From: Lichenifustis flavocetrariae
GTDB lineage: Bacteria; Pseudomonadota; Alphaproteobacteria; Rhizobiales; Beijerinckiaceae
Length of the DNA: 64,000 nucleotides
Reading direction: 5' to 3'
Assembly (NCBI RefSeq): GCF_026130545.1
Contig: NZ_JAMOIM010000014.1
Coordinates: 1 to 64,000 of the forward strand
Shown: positions 18,210 through 27,094 of the stretch, piece by piece
Layout of the letters: every line of letters begins with the position of its first letter
Position numbering within the stretch: position 1 is the first letter of the stretch
Notes under the pieces: generated by a model
Told to the model about the DNA's origin: nothing
The model's database searches: none
The model's input: the letters and a program-made list of their open reading frames with translations, nothing else
Made by a program: the position numbers and the translations under genes

Positions 18210-18884
18210 TCAACACTGCTCAAGGGAAGCTTCGGCTTCGGTCTCATGGCCGCAAGGTGCGAAGCTGCGCCGGTGGAAGCGCGAGGGACCGTGCTTCAGC
18301 AAGGCGTCCCGGTGCTCTGCCGTAGCGTAACCCTTGTGACGGTGAAAACCATAGCGTGGGTCGTGACCATGCTGACGGATCATCAGCCGGTCGCGCGCCA
18401 CCTTGGCTACGATCGAGGCCGCCGCGATCGAAACGCAGGTCGCATCGCCCTTGATGACGGCTTCGCCCGGCAGAGCCGCAAGCCCCGGAAGGTCGCGCCC
18501 ATCGACCAGCGCATAATCGGGCCGCAGCGCCAGCGCGGCGAGCGCGCGCCGCATGGCCAGGAACGTCGCCTGCCGGATGTTGAGGCCGTCGATCTCCTTG
18601 GGGGTCGCGAAGCCGATCCCGACCGCCAAGGCCCGGAGCATGATGGCGCGCGCCGCATCATCGCGTGCCCCGGCTGGCAAGACCTTAGAGTCCATGAGGC
18701 CCGGGGGCACATCCTGGGGATCGAGGATCACGGCCGCGGCCGTCACGGGGCCGGCCAAGGGACCACGCCCGACCTCGTCGACGCCCACGACATGCGCAAA
18801 ACCTCGCGCATAGAGGTCGAGTTCCCGCGCGAGGGCCAGTCCCTCACGTGCCTTCGCGGGCTGCCGCGGCGCGATGTCCAGCAT
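18210..18884 (-). CDS. rnhB: Ribonuclease HII
   Basis: Cleaves the RNA strand of RNA-DNA hybrids and single ribonucleotides in DNA. The 224-residue protein has the active-site start [14 protein letters not shown] with Asp36 and Glu37, a later aspartate in [10 protein letters not shown], and [17 protein letters not shown], all diagnostic of type 2 RNase H. The start overlaps the stop of the radical SAM gene (TGATG), indicating a coupled pair. The grouping of a photolyase-like gene and RNase HII fits a DNA maintenance operon. Confidence 0.96.
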   Translation of the reverse strand: MLDIAPRQPAKAREGLALARELDLYARGFAHVVGVDEVGRGPLAGPVTAAAVILDPQDVPPGLMDSKVLPAGARDDAARAIMLRALAVGIGFATPKEIDGLNIRQATFLAMRRALAALALRPDYALVDGRDLPGLAALPGEAVIKGDATCVSIAAASIVAKVARDRLMIRQHGHDPRYGFHRHKGYATAEHRDALLKHGPSRFHRRSFAPCGHETEAEASLEQC

Positions 18885-20098
18885 CAGAACAGGCTGAGTT
18901 GCGCGCCCGCCAGCTCGGGCTTCACGAAAAGATCAGTGCGCAACCGCGCCCTCGTTTTCGGAAAGCCGAGGCGCGCACAGGCGATCTCGAACCGCCGCGC
19001 GATCATGGCCGCATAGGGTCCCGTGCCTGTCATCCGCTGCCCCCAAGTCGAATCGTTGTCCTTGCCGTCACGAAACGATTGCACGAGGCTCATCACGTGA
19101 CGCAAGCGGTCCGGAAAATGTTGCAGCAACCATTCACGGAAAAGATCGCGGACTTCGAGCGGCAGGCGCAGCATCACGAAGCCGGCCTCCCGCGCGCCGA
19201 GGCCGCGAGCGGCCTCCAGGATCGCTTCGATCTCGGCATCGTTGACCGACGGGATGATCGGCGCGGTCATCACCACCACCGGAATGCCTGCCTCCGACAG
19301 ACGACGGATGGCTTCAAGCCGCCGCCCGGGTGTGGACGCTCTAGGCTCCATGGTGCGAGCCAATTTCGCATCGAGGGTCGTGACCGACAAGGCGACCTTG
19401 ACGAGACCCTTGGCGGCCATCGGGGCGAGAAGGTCGATGTCGCGTGTGACCAGAACCGACTTGGTGACGATGCCGACAGGATGATTGGTACGGGCCAGAA
19501 CCTGCAGTACCGATCGCATCACCTCATGGGTCCGCTCGATCGGCTGGTAGGGATCGGTGTTGGTGCCGATCGCGATGGTCCGAGCCTTGTAGCTTGGCGC
19601 GGCCAGTTCCGCCGCGAGCCGTTCCGCCGCGCCCACCTTCACGAAGAGCCGGCTTTCGAAATCCAACCCGGACGATAGCCCCATATAGGCGTGGGTCGGA
19701 CGCGCAAAGCAGTAGACGCAGCCATGCTCGCAGCCGCGATAAGGATTGATCGAGCGGTCGAAAGAGAGATCGGGCGATTCATTGCGAGTGATGATCGTCT
19801 TCGGCCGTTCCTCCGTGACGGTCGTCTTGAACGGCTCAAGCGTCTCGAGCGTGCCCCAGCCGTCATCGTCCGCGACGCGCTGCACAGGCTCGAAGCGGGC
19901 CGAGCGATTGCTGATCGTGCCACGGCCGCGCCGCCGATCCTCATCGACCGGGTCGGCAGCCTCGGCCCGGATGGGCCGCGTGATCTTGCGCGCCCGCCCT
20001 TGCTTCGGCGGAGCGGTACGAGGACCCGCGGTATCGTCGGCAAGATCGAGCGATCGTCCCATCGCCGGGATCCGGTCCGTGGCATCGGTGTTCGGCAT
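18884..20098 (-). CDS. PA0069-family radical SAM protein (SplB-like)
   Basis: A 404-residue radical SAM enzyme. The iron-sulfur motif CxxxCxxC is at Cys123, Cys127 and Cys130 in RGCEHGCVYCFARPTH, directly after NPYRGCE, which is typical of the PA0069 group related to spore photoproduct lyase. These proteins are annotated as DNA repair photolyase-like, but their substrate is not established. The N-terminal 100 residues are basic and low in complexity. ATG at 20098 is preferred; a GTG two codons upstream is also possible. A candidate LexA box 56 bases upstream suggests DNA-damage induction. It overlaps rnhB downstream. Confidence 0.88.
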   Translation of the reverse strand: MPNTDATDRIPAMGRSLDLADDTAGPRTAPPKQGRARKITRPIRAEAADPVDEDRRRGRGTISNRSARFEPVQRVADDDGWGTLETLEPFKTTVTEERPKTIITRNESPDLSFDRSINPYRGCEHGCVYCFARPTHAYMGLSSGLDFESRLFVKVGAAERLAAELAAPSYKARTIAIGTNTDPYQPIERTHEVMRSVLQVLARTNHPVGIVTKSVLVTRDIDLLAPMAAKGLVKVALSVTTLDAKLARTMEPRASTPGRRLEAIRRLSEAGIPVVVMTAPIIPSVNDAEIEAILEAARGLGAREAGFVMLRLPLEVRDLFREWLLQHFPDRLRHVMSLVQSFRDGKDNDSTWGQRMTGTGPYAAMIARRFEIACARLGFPKTRARLRTDLFVKPELAGAQLSLF

Positions 20099-20153
20099 CT
20101 GCACCCATTTCGGTGGGCCCGAGCCACCCTACCCACCAGCCGACCCACAAAGA

Positions 20154-20168
20154 GAACAAATAAAGAAC
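20154..20168 (-). promoter_or_regulatory. LexA (SOS) box, alphaproteobacterial type
   Basis: Direct repeat GTTC-TTTATTT-GTTC on the minus strand (GAAC-N7-GAAC on plus), a perfect match to the GTTC-N7-GTTC consensus of alphaproteobacterial LexA. It lies 56 bases upstream of the radical SAM start codon, in the spacer between divergent genes. The other divergent gene starts 216 bases away, so the radical SAM operon is the more likely target. Confidence 0.7.
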
Positions 20169-20383
20169 ATACCGAGGCCGGTCAATAACCTCCGCCGAAC
20201 TGTCTCCGCGGCTCCCTTCGAAAGGCTCTCGAATGCGTAAGAAAACCGACCAGGGCAGCCGGGGTGCGGTCGCCTTGCAGCCAGATTCCATGGTTGATTT
20301 CTGCGGTTTCAAACGTCATCGATGCTGCCGTCGGGGTGCCAGGAGCAAGTCGGCTGAAAAGCGTCCGCTGAGGTTGGAGGCTC

Positions 20384-20917
20384 ATGATTTCTGTTCTGGT
20401 TCTCGGGTCCAGCACGGCGGCGGGGCGGCGACCGACTTCAAGCGATTCCGTCCGTACCCTGGCAGCCCTGGTGCCCGGTGCCGTCGACGGTCTCGTGCGC
20501 GATGTCGTTTTGGTGGCCACGACCGCGGATGCGGAACTCGCCAAAGTGGCCGACTACGCGGGTTGCAGCTTCGTGGCCGAGCCGGATTTCGCGCGTTCCC
20601 TGCAGGTGGGCGCGGCCCGGGCGCGCAGCGAGCAGATCCTGATCTTGCTGGCGGGCGTCAGCTTCGACCGCGCCTTGATCGACGAGATGGCGGGACTGGC
20701 GTCACGGCATTCCGGCTGGTTGGAAGGTGGCGTCGGCGTGAAGTCCGTCGAAACAGGATGGTTCGGCCGCATCATGCCCAGCCTTGTCCCGACAGTTGGG
20801 CTCGTGGTCCTGCGCAAACATCTGACCGGCGTTTCGGCCGATAGCTTCCAAGCCCTTCAACGGCAGGTTCGCCCACGCCGAACCTTCAAGACACGCGCCT
20901 GGGCGGGCGGCGATTGA
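20384..20917 (+). CDS. Glycosyltransferase family 2-like protein
   Basis: A 177-residue protein resembling a truncated GT2 (GT-A) fold: MISVLVLGSS start, LAALVPGAVDGLVRDVVLVATTADAE strand-helix, then AGCSFVAEPDFARSLQVGAARARSEQILIL. The usual DXD motif is not evident; the position where it would be expected reads LLAGVSFD. It is therefore GT2-like but may be inactive or differ in activity. GGAGG lies five bases upstream of the ATG. It converges on moaB with a six-base gap. Confidence 0.6.
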   Translation: MISVLVLGSSTAAGRRPTSSDSVRTLAALVPGAVDGLVRDVVLVATTADAELAKVADYAGCSFVAEPDFARSLQVGAARARSEQILILLAGVSFDRALIDEMAGLASRHSGWLEGGVGVKSVETGWFGRIMPSLVPTVGLVVLRKHLTGVSADSFQALQRQVRPRRTFKTRAWAGGD

Positions 20918-20923
20918 GGGCGG

Positions 20924-21478
20924 TCACGCCGGGGTTGCGCCGCGCTTCAAGTGCTCGTCGAGCCGCGGCATGATCTCGACGAAGTTGCAGGGTCGGTAGC
21001 GATAATCGAGTTGATGCAGCAGGATGCCGTCCCATGCATCCGAACAGGCGCCTGGCGAGCCTGGCAAAACGAAGATGAAGGTCGTCTCCGCGAGCCCGGC
21101 CGTCACACGCGATTGCACCGTGGAGGTGCCTATCTTCGCGAACGACAGCGCGTGGAAGACCGACGAGAACCCGTCCATCCGTTTGCTGAACAAAGGTTCC
21201 AACGCTTCAGGCGTCACATCGCGGCCGGTGAACCCCGTTCCCCCCGTCGTGATGATGACATCCACGGCAGCGTCGGCGATCCAGTTTTTTACGGCTGACT
21301 GAATCGCCGCGACGTCATCCGGCACGATCGCCCGGTACGTCAGCTTGTGGCCGGCGGCCGACAGGCGGCCGGCGAGCAGGTCGCCGGAGCGGTCGTCATC
21401 GACCGTGCGGGTGTCGGACACGGTCAGCACCGCGATCCCGAGAGGAAGGAACGCGCGGGTCTCGTCAAGCCGCGGCAT
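20924..21478 (-). CDS. moaB: Molybdenum cofactor biosynthesis protein B
   Basis: A 184-residue MoaB/MogA-family protein that acts in molybdopterin adenylylation or an equivalent step of molybdenum cofactor synthesis. Motifs are AVLTVSDTRTVDDDRSGD (residues about 17-34) and the nucleotide-binding ITTGGTGFTGRDVTPEAL (about 76-93), with VFVLPGSPGA-like sequence near the end. ATG at 21478 was chosen as the first start followed by family sequence and carries a GGGAGG motif upstream. It is the distal gene of a possible tal-corA-ypfJ-moaB run. Confidence 0.93.
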   Translation of the reverse strand: MPRLDETRAFLPLGIAVLTVSDTRTVDDDRSGDLLAGRLSAAGHKLTYRAIVPDDVAAIQSAVKNWIADAAVDVIITTGGTGFTGRDVTPEALEPLFSKRMDGFSSVFHALSFAKIGTSTVQSRVTAGLAETTFIFVLPGSPGACSDAWDGILLHQLDYRYRPCNFVEIMPRLDEHLKRGATPA

Positions 21479-21515
21479 GGTCGATCCTCCCTGAGATGTC
21501 CCGTAAGGTTTTCGC

Positions 21516-22427
21516 CTATTGGCCGAATGTGTTGCAGGCATCCACCTTGCCGGTCTTCAGTCCGGTCGTGAACCATTGCTTGCGCTGCGCCGAACTCCCG
21601 TGCGTGAAGCTGTCCGGCACGGCATAGCCGCGCGAAGACTTCTGCAGACGATCGTCCCCAATTGCTTCCGCCGTATTGAGCGCCTTGTCGACATCACCCG
21701 CATCGAGAATATGGAATTTCTGATCGGCATTGGCGGCCCAGACACCGGCGAAACAATCCGCCTGCAACTCGAGCTTGACCGAAAGGCCATTGGCATCCGT
21801 CCGATCAGCCTGTTCCATCTCGTCATGAACGCGGGGCAAGATACCAAGCAGGTTCTGCACATGGTGGCCGACTTCGTGGGCGATCACATAGGCATAGGCG
21901 AAGTCACCGCCGCCGCCGAGCTTCTGCCGCATGTCATTGAAGAAGGCCATGTCGAGGTAGACCTTGCGATCGGTGGGGCAATAGAAGGGCCCCATCGCCG
22001 ACTGAGCCTGGCCGCACCCCGAGCGCGTCACGCCGCTGTAGAGCACGAGTCTCGGCGCGACATATTGGACGTTCTTCTGCTGGGGTAGAACCTGGCTCCA
22101 CACATCTTCGGTTTCGCCCAGGACAGCCGAAACGAAATCGCCCATCTGATCCTTCGGCGCCCCGGCATTCCGGGCCTGTTGGCGCTGTTGCGGCTGGGCG
22201 CCGTCATTGGTCGGTGCACTTTGGCCATGGTTGACGATTGTTTCGGCGCCGCCGATCAGAATCCGGGGATCGATTCCCGTGGCATAGCCGATGATGGCCA
22301 GAATGATGATGGCGCCAATCCCCAGGCCGCCACCGCCCACCGAAATGCCACCCCCGCCGCCGCCGTCAGATCCCGATCCGCGAACGTCCTCGATATTGTC
22401 GGATCGGCGGGATTGTTCCCACTCCAT
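21516..22427 (-). CDS. ypfJ: Neutral zinc metallopeptidase (YpfJ family)
   Basis: A 303-residue putative zinc protease anchored by one N-terminal membrane segment (residues about 36-50) after a glycine-rich start. The catalytic HExxH is at His184-His188 in VIAHEVGHHVQNLLG, with a third ligand region in LELQADCFAGVWA. YDMAFF and YCPTDRKVYLD are typical of the family (PF04228). Substrates are unknown. It lies between moaB and corA on the same strand. Confidence 0.9.
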   Translation of the reverse strand: MEWEQSRRSDNIEDVRGSGSDGGGGGGISVGGGGLGIGAIIILAIIGYATGIDPRILIGGAETIVNHGQSAPTNDGAQPQQRQQARNAGAPKDQMGDFVSAVLGETEDVWSQVLPQQKNVQYVAPRLVLYSGVTRSGCGQAQSAMGPFYCPTDRKVYLDMAFFNDMRQKLGGGGDFAYAYVIAHEVGHHVQNLLGILPRVHDEMEQADRTDANGLSVKLELQADCFAGVWAANADQKFHILDAGDVDKALNTAEAIGDDRLQKSSRGYAVPDSFTHGSSAQRKQWFTTGLKTGKVDACNTFGQ

Positions 22428-22511
22428 GACGTACTCTCCGCGGGCCCCAGCGCCGTCTTGCGAAAGATTGGCAAGCTGGCCGGCAAGTCAAGCTGTCGCA
22501 CGGTCCGAGGG

Positions 22512-23501
22512 TCAGAACCAGCCTCGCCATTTCAGCCAGACCATGGGGACCACCACGCTGATGACGATCAGCACCCAGCCCCATTCGTAGCCATAGGCCC
22601 AGTCGTATTCGGGCATGTTTTTGAAATTCATACCATAAAGGCCCACCACAAAGGTCGGCGGCACACCCACGACCGAGGCGATCGTCAGAAGTTTGAAGAG
22701 ACGATTCTGCTCGATGTTGATGAAGCCGAGCGTTGAATCGAGCAGGAACTGGACTTTATCGGCGAGGCGGTTCTGGTAGTCGTTGAGAGAGGCGATGTCC
22801 TGCTTCAGGGTTTCGAGGCGGTTCTTGGCATTGGCCGAGAGCCGCTCCTCGGCATGGGTGCCCACGTAGGCAACAAGACGTCCGAGCCCGAGAAGACTGT
22901 CGCGGGCATGCGACGTGTGATCGCCATTCCGTCCGATCGTCTTCAGGGATCGGCTGAGGCGGCGCTCGGCGTGAACCGGCTTTGTCGCCACGTCGATATC
23001 GACGTCGGGCTGGAAGATATGCTGCGACATCCGGTCGAGGTCGACGCCGATCTGTTCCATGGCGTCCGCCATCCGGTCGACGATGGTTTCGACGAGGCCC
23101 AAAAATAATTCCATCGGGGCCTGCGACGGATCGCCGATGCGAAACGGCTTCTGTTCGAGGAAGTCCGTGAAAGCCTTGAGCTCGACGAACCGAATCGTAA
23201 TCAGCAAGCGGGCCGACAGCAGAAAACCCACTGGCGACGTGTTCACCGCGATGTCGTTGGTTCGGTAGACGATCGGCGAAGTCACCTGGAGGGCGTTGCG
23301 CTGCATCGCAAGGCGGCTTGAGACTTCGACCTCCGACATGCGGTGCGAACTGGGGAGCGTCAGTCCGGTGACACGCTCGACATAGGCGATTTCGGACGCG
23401 TCGGGACGGAGCAGGTCGATCAGGACCACCCCGCTCGGGAGGCCCCGACCATCGAAGCCGGTCGGCAGAACCGTCCCTTGCGCATCATAGAGCGTGATCA
23501 A
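22512..23501 (-). CDS. CorA/ZntB-family divalent cation transporter
   Basis: A 329-residue inner-membrane channel of the CorA superfamily. A long cytoplasmic helical domain precedes two C-terminal membrane helices; the signature YGMNF follows the first (GVPPTFVVGLYGMNFKNMPE, residues about 277-296). It is probably a magnesium or other divalent metal uptake or efflux protein; the residues do not settle the ion. The frame opens with TTG, and an in-frame stop lies a few codons upstream, so the start is constrained to this area. The transaldolase gene ends 22 bases upstream. Confidence 0.9.
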   Translation of the reverse strand: MITLYDAQGTVLPTGFDGRGLPSGVVLIDLLRPDASEIAYVERVTGLTLPSSHRMSEVEVSSRLAMQRNALQVTSPIVYRTNDIAVNTSPVGFLLSARLLITIRFVELKAFTDFLEQKPFRIGDPSQAPMELFLGLVETIVDRMADAMEQIGVDLDRMSQHIFQPDVDIDVATKPVHAERRLSRSLKTIGRNGDHTSHARDSLLGLGRLVAYVGTHAEERLSANAKNRLETLKQDIASLNDYQNRLADKVQFLLDSTLGFINIEQNRLFKLLTIASVVGVPPTFVVGLYGMNFKNMPEYDWAYGYEWGWVLIVISVVVPMVWLKWRGWF

Positions 23502-23523
23502 CGACGTCGTGCCGCCGGGAGCG

Positions 23524-24516
23524 TCAGCCTATTTCCTGGGACAGGGGGGCCGCGAGAGGATCGACGGAGCCTTCGAGCCGCTGCGACACCAGTTCTCGCA
23601 AGGCGCGAAGGTCCTTGGCAAAGAGCCGGATGCCCTCGGCAAGCTTCTCGGTCGCCATCGCATCCTCGTTCATGAGGAACCGGAACGTTTTCTCGTCGAG
23701 ATTCATACGCGCGGGTACGGAGGCAGCAGGCCGCATGGGGTCAAGCATACGCGGCAGAGGGCCTTCGGCTTGTCCGAGCTGTTCGAGCCATTGCGGCGCA
23801 ATCGTCAGCCGGTCGCAGCCGGCCAATGCCTCGATCTCGCCGAGCGTCCGGAACGAGGCGCCCATGACCACCGTCGTGATGCCATGGGCCTTGTAGTAGT
23901 CGTAGATCTGACGGACCGAGCGGACGCCCGGATCGGTCTCGGGAGTGAAGGTCTTGTTCACGGCCTTGACATGCCAATCGTAGATTCGCCCGACGAAGGG
24001 CGAGATCAGGAACACACCGGCCTCGGCACAGGCGGCGGCCTGGGCCAGGCTGAAGACGAGAGTGAGGTTGCAGTCGATCCCTTCGCGCTGAAGGATGCGT
24101 GCCGCATCGATGCCTTCCCATGTCGCCGCGATCTTGATCAGCACCCGGTCGCGCTCGATGCCACGGCTGTGATAGTCCGCGATGAAGGCGCGGGCTTTGG
24201 TGAGCGTCGCCTCGGTGTCGAACGACAGATCGGCATCGACCTCCGTCGACACGCGGCCCGGCACGATGCGGGCCAGTTCGGCGCCGAAACTCACTGTGAG
24301 GCGATCGGCCACGCGGCTCGTCATGCCATGGTGGCTGCGCCCCCACAGGCAGGCTTCCTCGATCAATTCGGCCCCAGCCGGGCTTTGAGCCGCCTTCAGG
24401 ATGAGCGTCGGATTGGTGGTGCAATCCGTCGGACGGAAGCGACGCACCGCCTCGAAGTCCCCGGTGTCGGCAACCACGGTCGTGATTGCCCGCAACTGAT
24501 CGAGCTTGGATGCCAT
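23524..24516 (-). CDS. tal: Transaldolase
   Basis: Class I transaldolase of the pentose phosphate pathway, moving a dihydroxyacetone unit between sedoheptulose 7-phosphate and glyceraldehyde 3-phosphate. The 330-residue length matches TalB type enzymes. Asp17 in VVADTGDF, the signature [10 protein letters not shown] (residues 31-40) and the Schiff-base Lys128 in [11 protein letters not shown] are present. It is transcribed away from fucU and toward corA. Confidence 0.96.
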   Translation of the reverse strand: MASKLDQLRAITTVVADTGDFEAVRRFRPTDCTTNPTLILKAAQSPAGAELIEEACLWGRSHHGMTSRVADRLTVSFGAELARIVPGRVSTEVDADLSFDTEATLTKARAFIADYHSRGIERDRVLIKIAATWEGIDAARILQREGIDCNLTLVFSLAQAAACAEAGVFLISPFVGRIYDWHVKAVNKTFTPETDPGVRSVRQIYDYYKAHGITTVVMGASFRTLGEIEALAGCDRLTIAPQWLEQLGQAEGPLPRMLDPMRPAASVPARMNLDEKTFRFLMNEDAMATEKLAEGIRLFAKDLRALRELVSQRLEGSVDPLAAPLSQEIG

Positions 24517-24632
24517 TTGCGTTCTGTCCCCGGGCGTTTCGCGTCACGGCATTGTCGCGTCGCGGCTTTTCATTGTCAGACCCGGCCCCGTGGTTCAAGC
24601 TTGGCGCAAAGCAAATCAGGAGGAATCGACCA

Positions 24633-25070
24633 ATGCTCAAGGGGATCGACCCGCTTCTCACGCCAGACCTTCTGAGGACGCTGCGGGCGATGGGACATGG
24701 GGACGAATTGGCGATCGTCGACGGCAACTTCCCGGCGGAGAGCATGGGGCCGCCGGTGGTCCGCCTCGGCGGGATCGAGGCCAGCGCGGCACTCGACGCC
24801 ATCTTGTCGGTCATGCCACTCGACGAGTTCGTGCCGGAGGCCGCGTGGCGCATGGAGGTTGTGGGACAGCCTCAAGCAGAGCAGCCGATCTTCCAAACGT
24901 TTCGCGATCTCCTGCTTCGCCACGAAGGCGAGAAATTTCGTCTCGCCTCTCTCGAGCGGTTCGCGTTCTATGCGCGCGCCAAAGCCTGTTTCACGTTGGT
25001 GGCGACCGGCGAGCGGCGTCTCTATGGCAATATCATCCTGAAAAAGGGAGTGGTGCGGTCCCCCGCATGA
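24633..25070 (+). CDS. RbsD/FucU-family sugar mutarotase
   Basis: A 145-residue RbsD/FucU protein that interconverts sugar anomers, most like L-fucose mutarotase. Family sequence includes HGDELAIVDGNFPAES (residues about 22-37), and the C-terminal FYARAKACFTLVATGERRLYGNIILKKG with its ATGE motif. AGGAGG lies nine bases before the ATG, which fixes the start. It is divergent from transaldolase and followed by a heparinase-type gene, so local sugar metabolism is plausible, but no fucose catabolic genes are visible. Confidence 0.92.
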   Translation: MLKGIDPLLTPDLLRTLRAMGHGDELAIVDGNFPAESMGPPVVRLGGIEASAALDAILSVMPLDEFVPEAAWRMEVVGQPQAEQPIFQTFRDLLLRHEGEKFRLASLERFAFYARAKACFTLVATGERRLYGNIILKKGVVRSPA

Positions 25071-25134
25071 GCGGCGGGACCACGATGGCTCGACGAGGTC
25101 CAAAGAGGGTGCAAGGTCAGAATGGGCGGAGGCA

Positions 25135-26841
25135 TTGATCAGAAGCGTGGGTGAGACGGTCGCGTTGGCCGCGAACGTCGCACGTATTGAAAGCCAGCGT
25201 TCCCTTCGCTTGCTCACACATCCATTCCGCCTCACGGGCCGGCTCAACCAAGGATCTCCCGAACGCCTGGTGATCGCGCCGCAAGATATTCGCACGGCCG
25301 ATCCCACGGTCGCGGACGATATCTACGCCGGACATCTCGTATTCGCAGGTCGGTTCGTCGATGCCCACGGGCAGTCGCCCTTCGACATTGTGCCGCCGAG
25401 CGAGTCCTGGGCCCGATCCCTGCATGGCTTCGGCTGGCTGCGGCATCTTCGGGCCGCTGACACGCCGTTGGCGCGGGCCAATGCCCGCGCGCTCGTCGAG
25501 GACTGGATCGGCCATTGCACGCCGGGACGGACCAGCTTGGCCTGGCAACCCGACGTCGTGGCCCGACGTCTCCTCTCCTGGCTCGCCCAATCGCCGTTGA
25601 TTCTCGACCCCCCGGATGCGGTTTTCTATCGCAAGTTCATGAAGAGCATGGGCCGGCAGGTGGGTACCTTGGCGTCCGCGCTGAACAACGGCCTTGCGGG
25701 ATCATCGCGGCTGCTCGCCGCGATTGCCTTGGCGGAAACGGGTCTCTGCGCCGAAGGGCTCGGACCAGCCCGAAAGATGGGGTCGCGCGTTCTGAATGAG
25801 GAGTTGCGACGCCAGATCCTTCCGGATGGTGGCCACCTGTCGCGCAACCCGGAACTGCTGGTCGAACTCCTGCTCGATCTTCTGCCACTGCGCCAAGCCT
25901 ACGCGGCGCGGGGCGCGGCGGTCCCTCCGGCGCTGCTCGCCACGATCGACCGCATTCTCCCGATGATTCGCATGTTTCGGCACGGTGACGGCAGTCTTGC
26001 GCTTTTCAACGGCATGGGGGTGACCGAGCCCGACGTCCTGGCAACGGTCCTCATGTATGACGACAGCCACACACGCCCCTTGGCCAATGCGCCTCATTCG
26101 GGCTATCGGCGGCTGGAAGCCGGCCCGGCGCTTCTCATCTGTGACGTCGGCCGGCCGCCGCCGCCGCTCTTTTCCGAGCAGGCCCATGCCGGAACACTGT
26201 CGTTCGAATTCTCCGTGGGCCCGCAACGCATTTTCGTCAATTGCGGTCGACCGTCCTCGTCGAACACACGAGTCAATGAGGCCGCGCGCTCCACGGCGGC
26301 CCATTCGACGCTTGTGCTGGGCTACGCCTCATCGAGCAGCATGGCGGAGGGTCGATGGCAGCGCTGGTATGGACGACAGATCATGGCCGGGCCGAAATCC
26401 GTGACCGTGCGGGCCGCCGGCACGACGGATGCCCTGGGGCTTGAGGCCTCGCATGACGGTTATGCCAAGCACTTTGGGCTGCTGCATCAGCGCAAGCTCA
26501 CCTTGGCGCAAGACGGCAGCGGCCTTTTCGGTCGGGACGAGATGGTGCCGGCCGGCAAGCATCGCGGCCCGCCGTCAGCGCAGGACTTCGTCCTGCGCTT
26601 CCACATGCATCCCGCGGTCGAAGCGACTGTCCTGGAGCATGGCAAGGCGGTCCTGCTTTCGACCGGCGGTGGCGATCGCTGGATCTTCGAAGCCGGTGGA
26701 CAGGAGACACGTGTCGAAGAAAGCATCTTCTTCGCCGTCGCCGAAGGACCGCGGCGCACCGACCAGATCGTGGTTGCCGGACATTTCCCGGCCCGACCCG
26801 CCATCGCGTGGTCACTGACGCAATTGCGGGACAATGCTTAA
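25135..26841 (+). CDS. Heparinase II/III family protein
   Basis: A protein of 568 residues with an all-helical N-terminal half (residues about 75-340) and a C-terminal beta-sandwich from about 345, the layout of heparinase II/III-type polysaccharide lyases. Conserved stretches include SWARSLHGFGWLRHL, GGHLSRNPELLVELLLDL and FVNCGRPS. Members of this group are widespread in Rhizobiales and act on unknown uronic-acid polymers. No obvious signal peptide is seen. The start is ambiguous: TTG at 25135 has GGAGG four bases before it; GTG at 25147 is the alternative. Confidence 0.85.
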   Translation: MIRSVGETVALAANVARIESQRSLRLLTHPFRLTGRLNQGSPERLVIAPQDIRTADPTVADDIYAGHLVFAGRFVDAHGQSPFDIVPPSESWARSLHGFGWLRHLRAADTPLARANARALVEDWIGHCTPGRTSLAWQPDVVARRLLSWLAQSPLILDPPDAVFYRKFMKSMGRQVGTLASALNNGLAGSSRLLAAIALAETGLCAEGLGPARKMGSRVLNEELRRQILPDGGHLSRNPELLVELLLDLLPLRQAYAARGAAVPPALLATIDRILPMIRMFRHGDGSLALFNGMGVTEPDVLATVLMYDDSHTRPLANAPHSGYRRLEAGPALLICDVGRPPPPLFSEQAHAGTLSFEFSVGPQRIFVNCGRPSSSNTRVNEAARSTAAHSTLVLGYASSSSMAEGRWQRWYGRQIMAGPKSVTVRAAGTTDALGLEASHDGYAKHFGLLHQRKLTLAQDGSGLFGRDEMVPAGKHRGPPSAQDFVLRFHMHPAVEATVLEHGKAVLLSTGGGDRWIFEAGGQETRVEESIFFAVAEGPRRTDQIVVAGHFPARPAIAWSLTQLRDNA

Positions 26842-27094
26842 GGCGGGCGAGAGCGTCGATCGGGCCTGGGAGGAACGCATCCCCATTCGTGCAATCCAGC
26901 AATCCCCGAAAGCGAGGTTGACGGGTCGTTCGTGGATGACATAGGCGAGATTGTTTGCAGTCTTACCATTCAGGATCGGTACAAAAACCCTGGTTGAAGG
27001 ATCGCAGCATGGGAGACTGCTGCGGGACTTCAATTCTGTTGATGCAAGCAGCAGCGGGTTTTGAACGACCTCTCCGTCGGGCGTGCGCCGTCTC

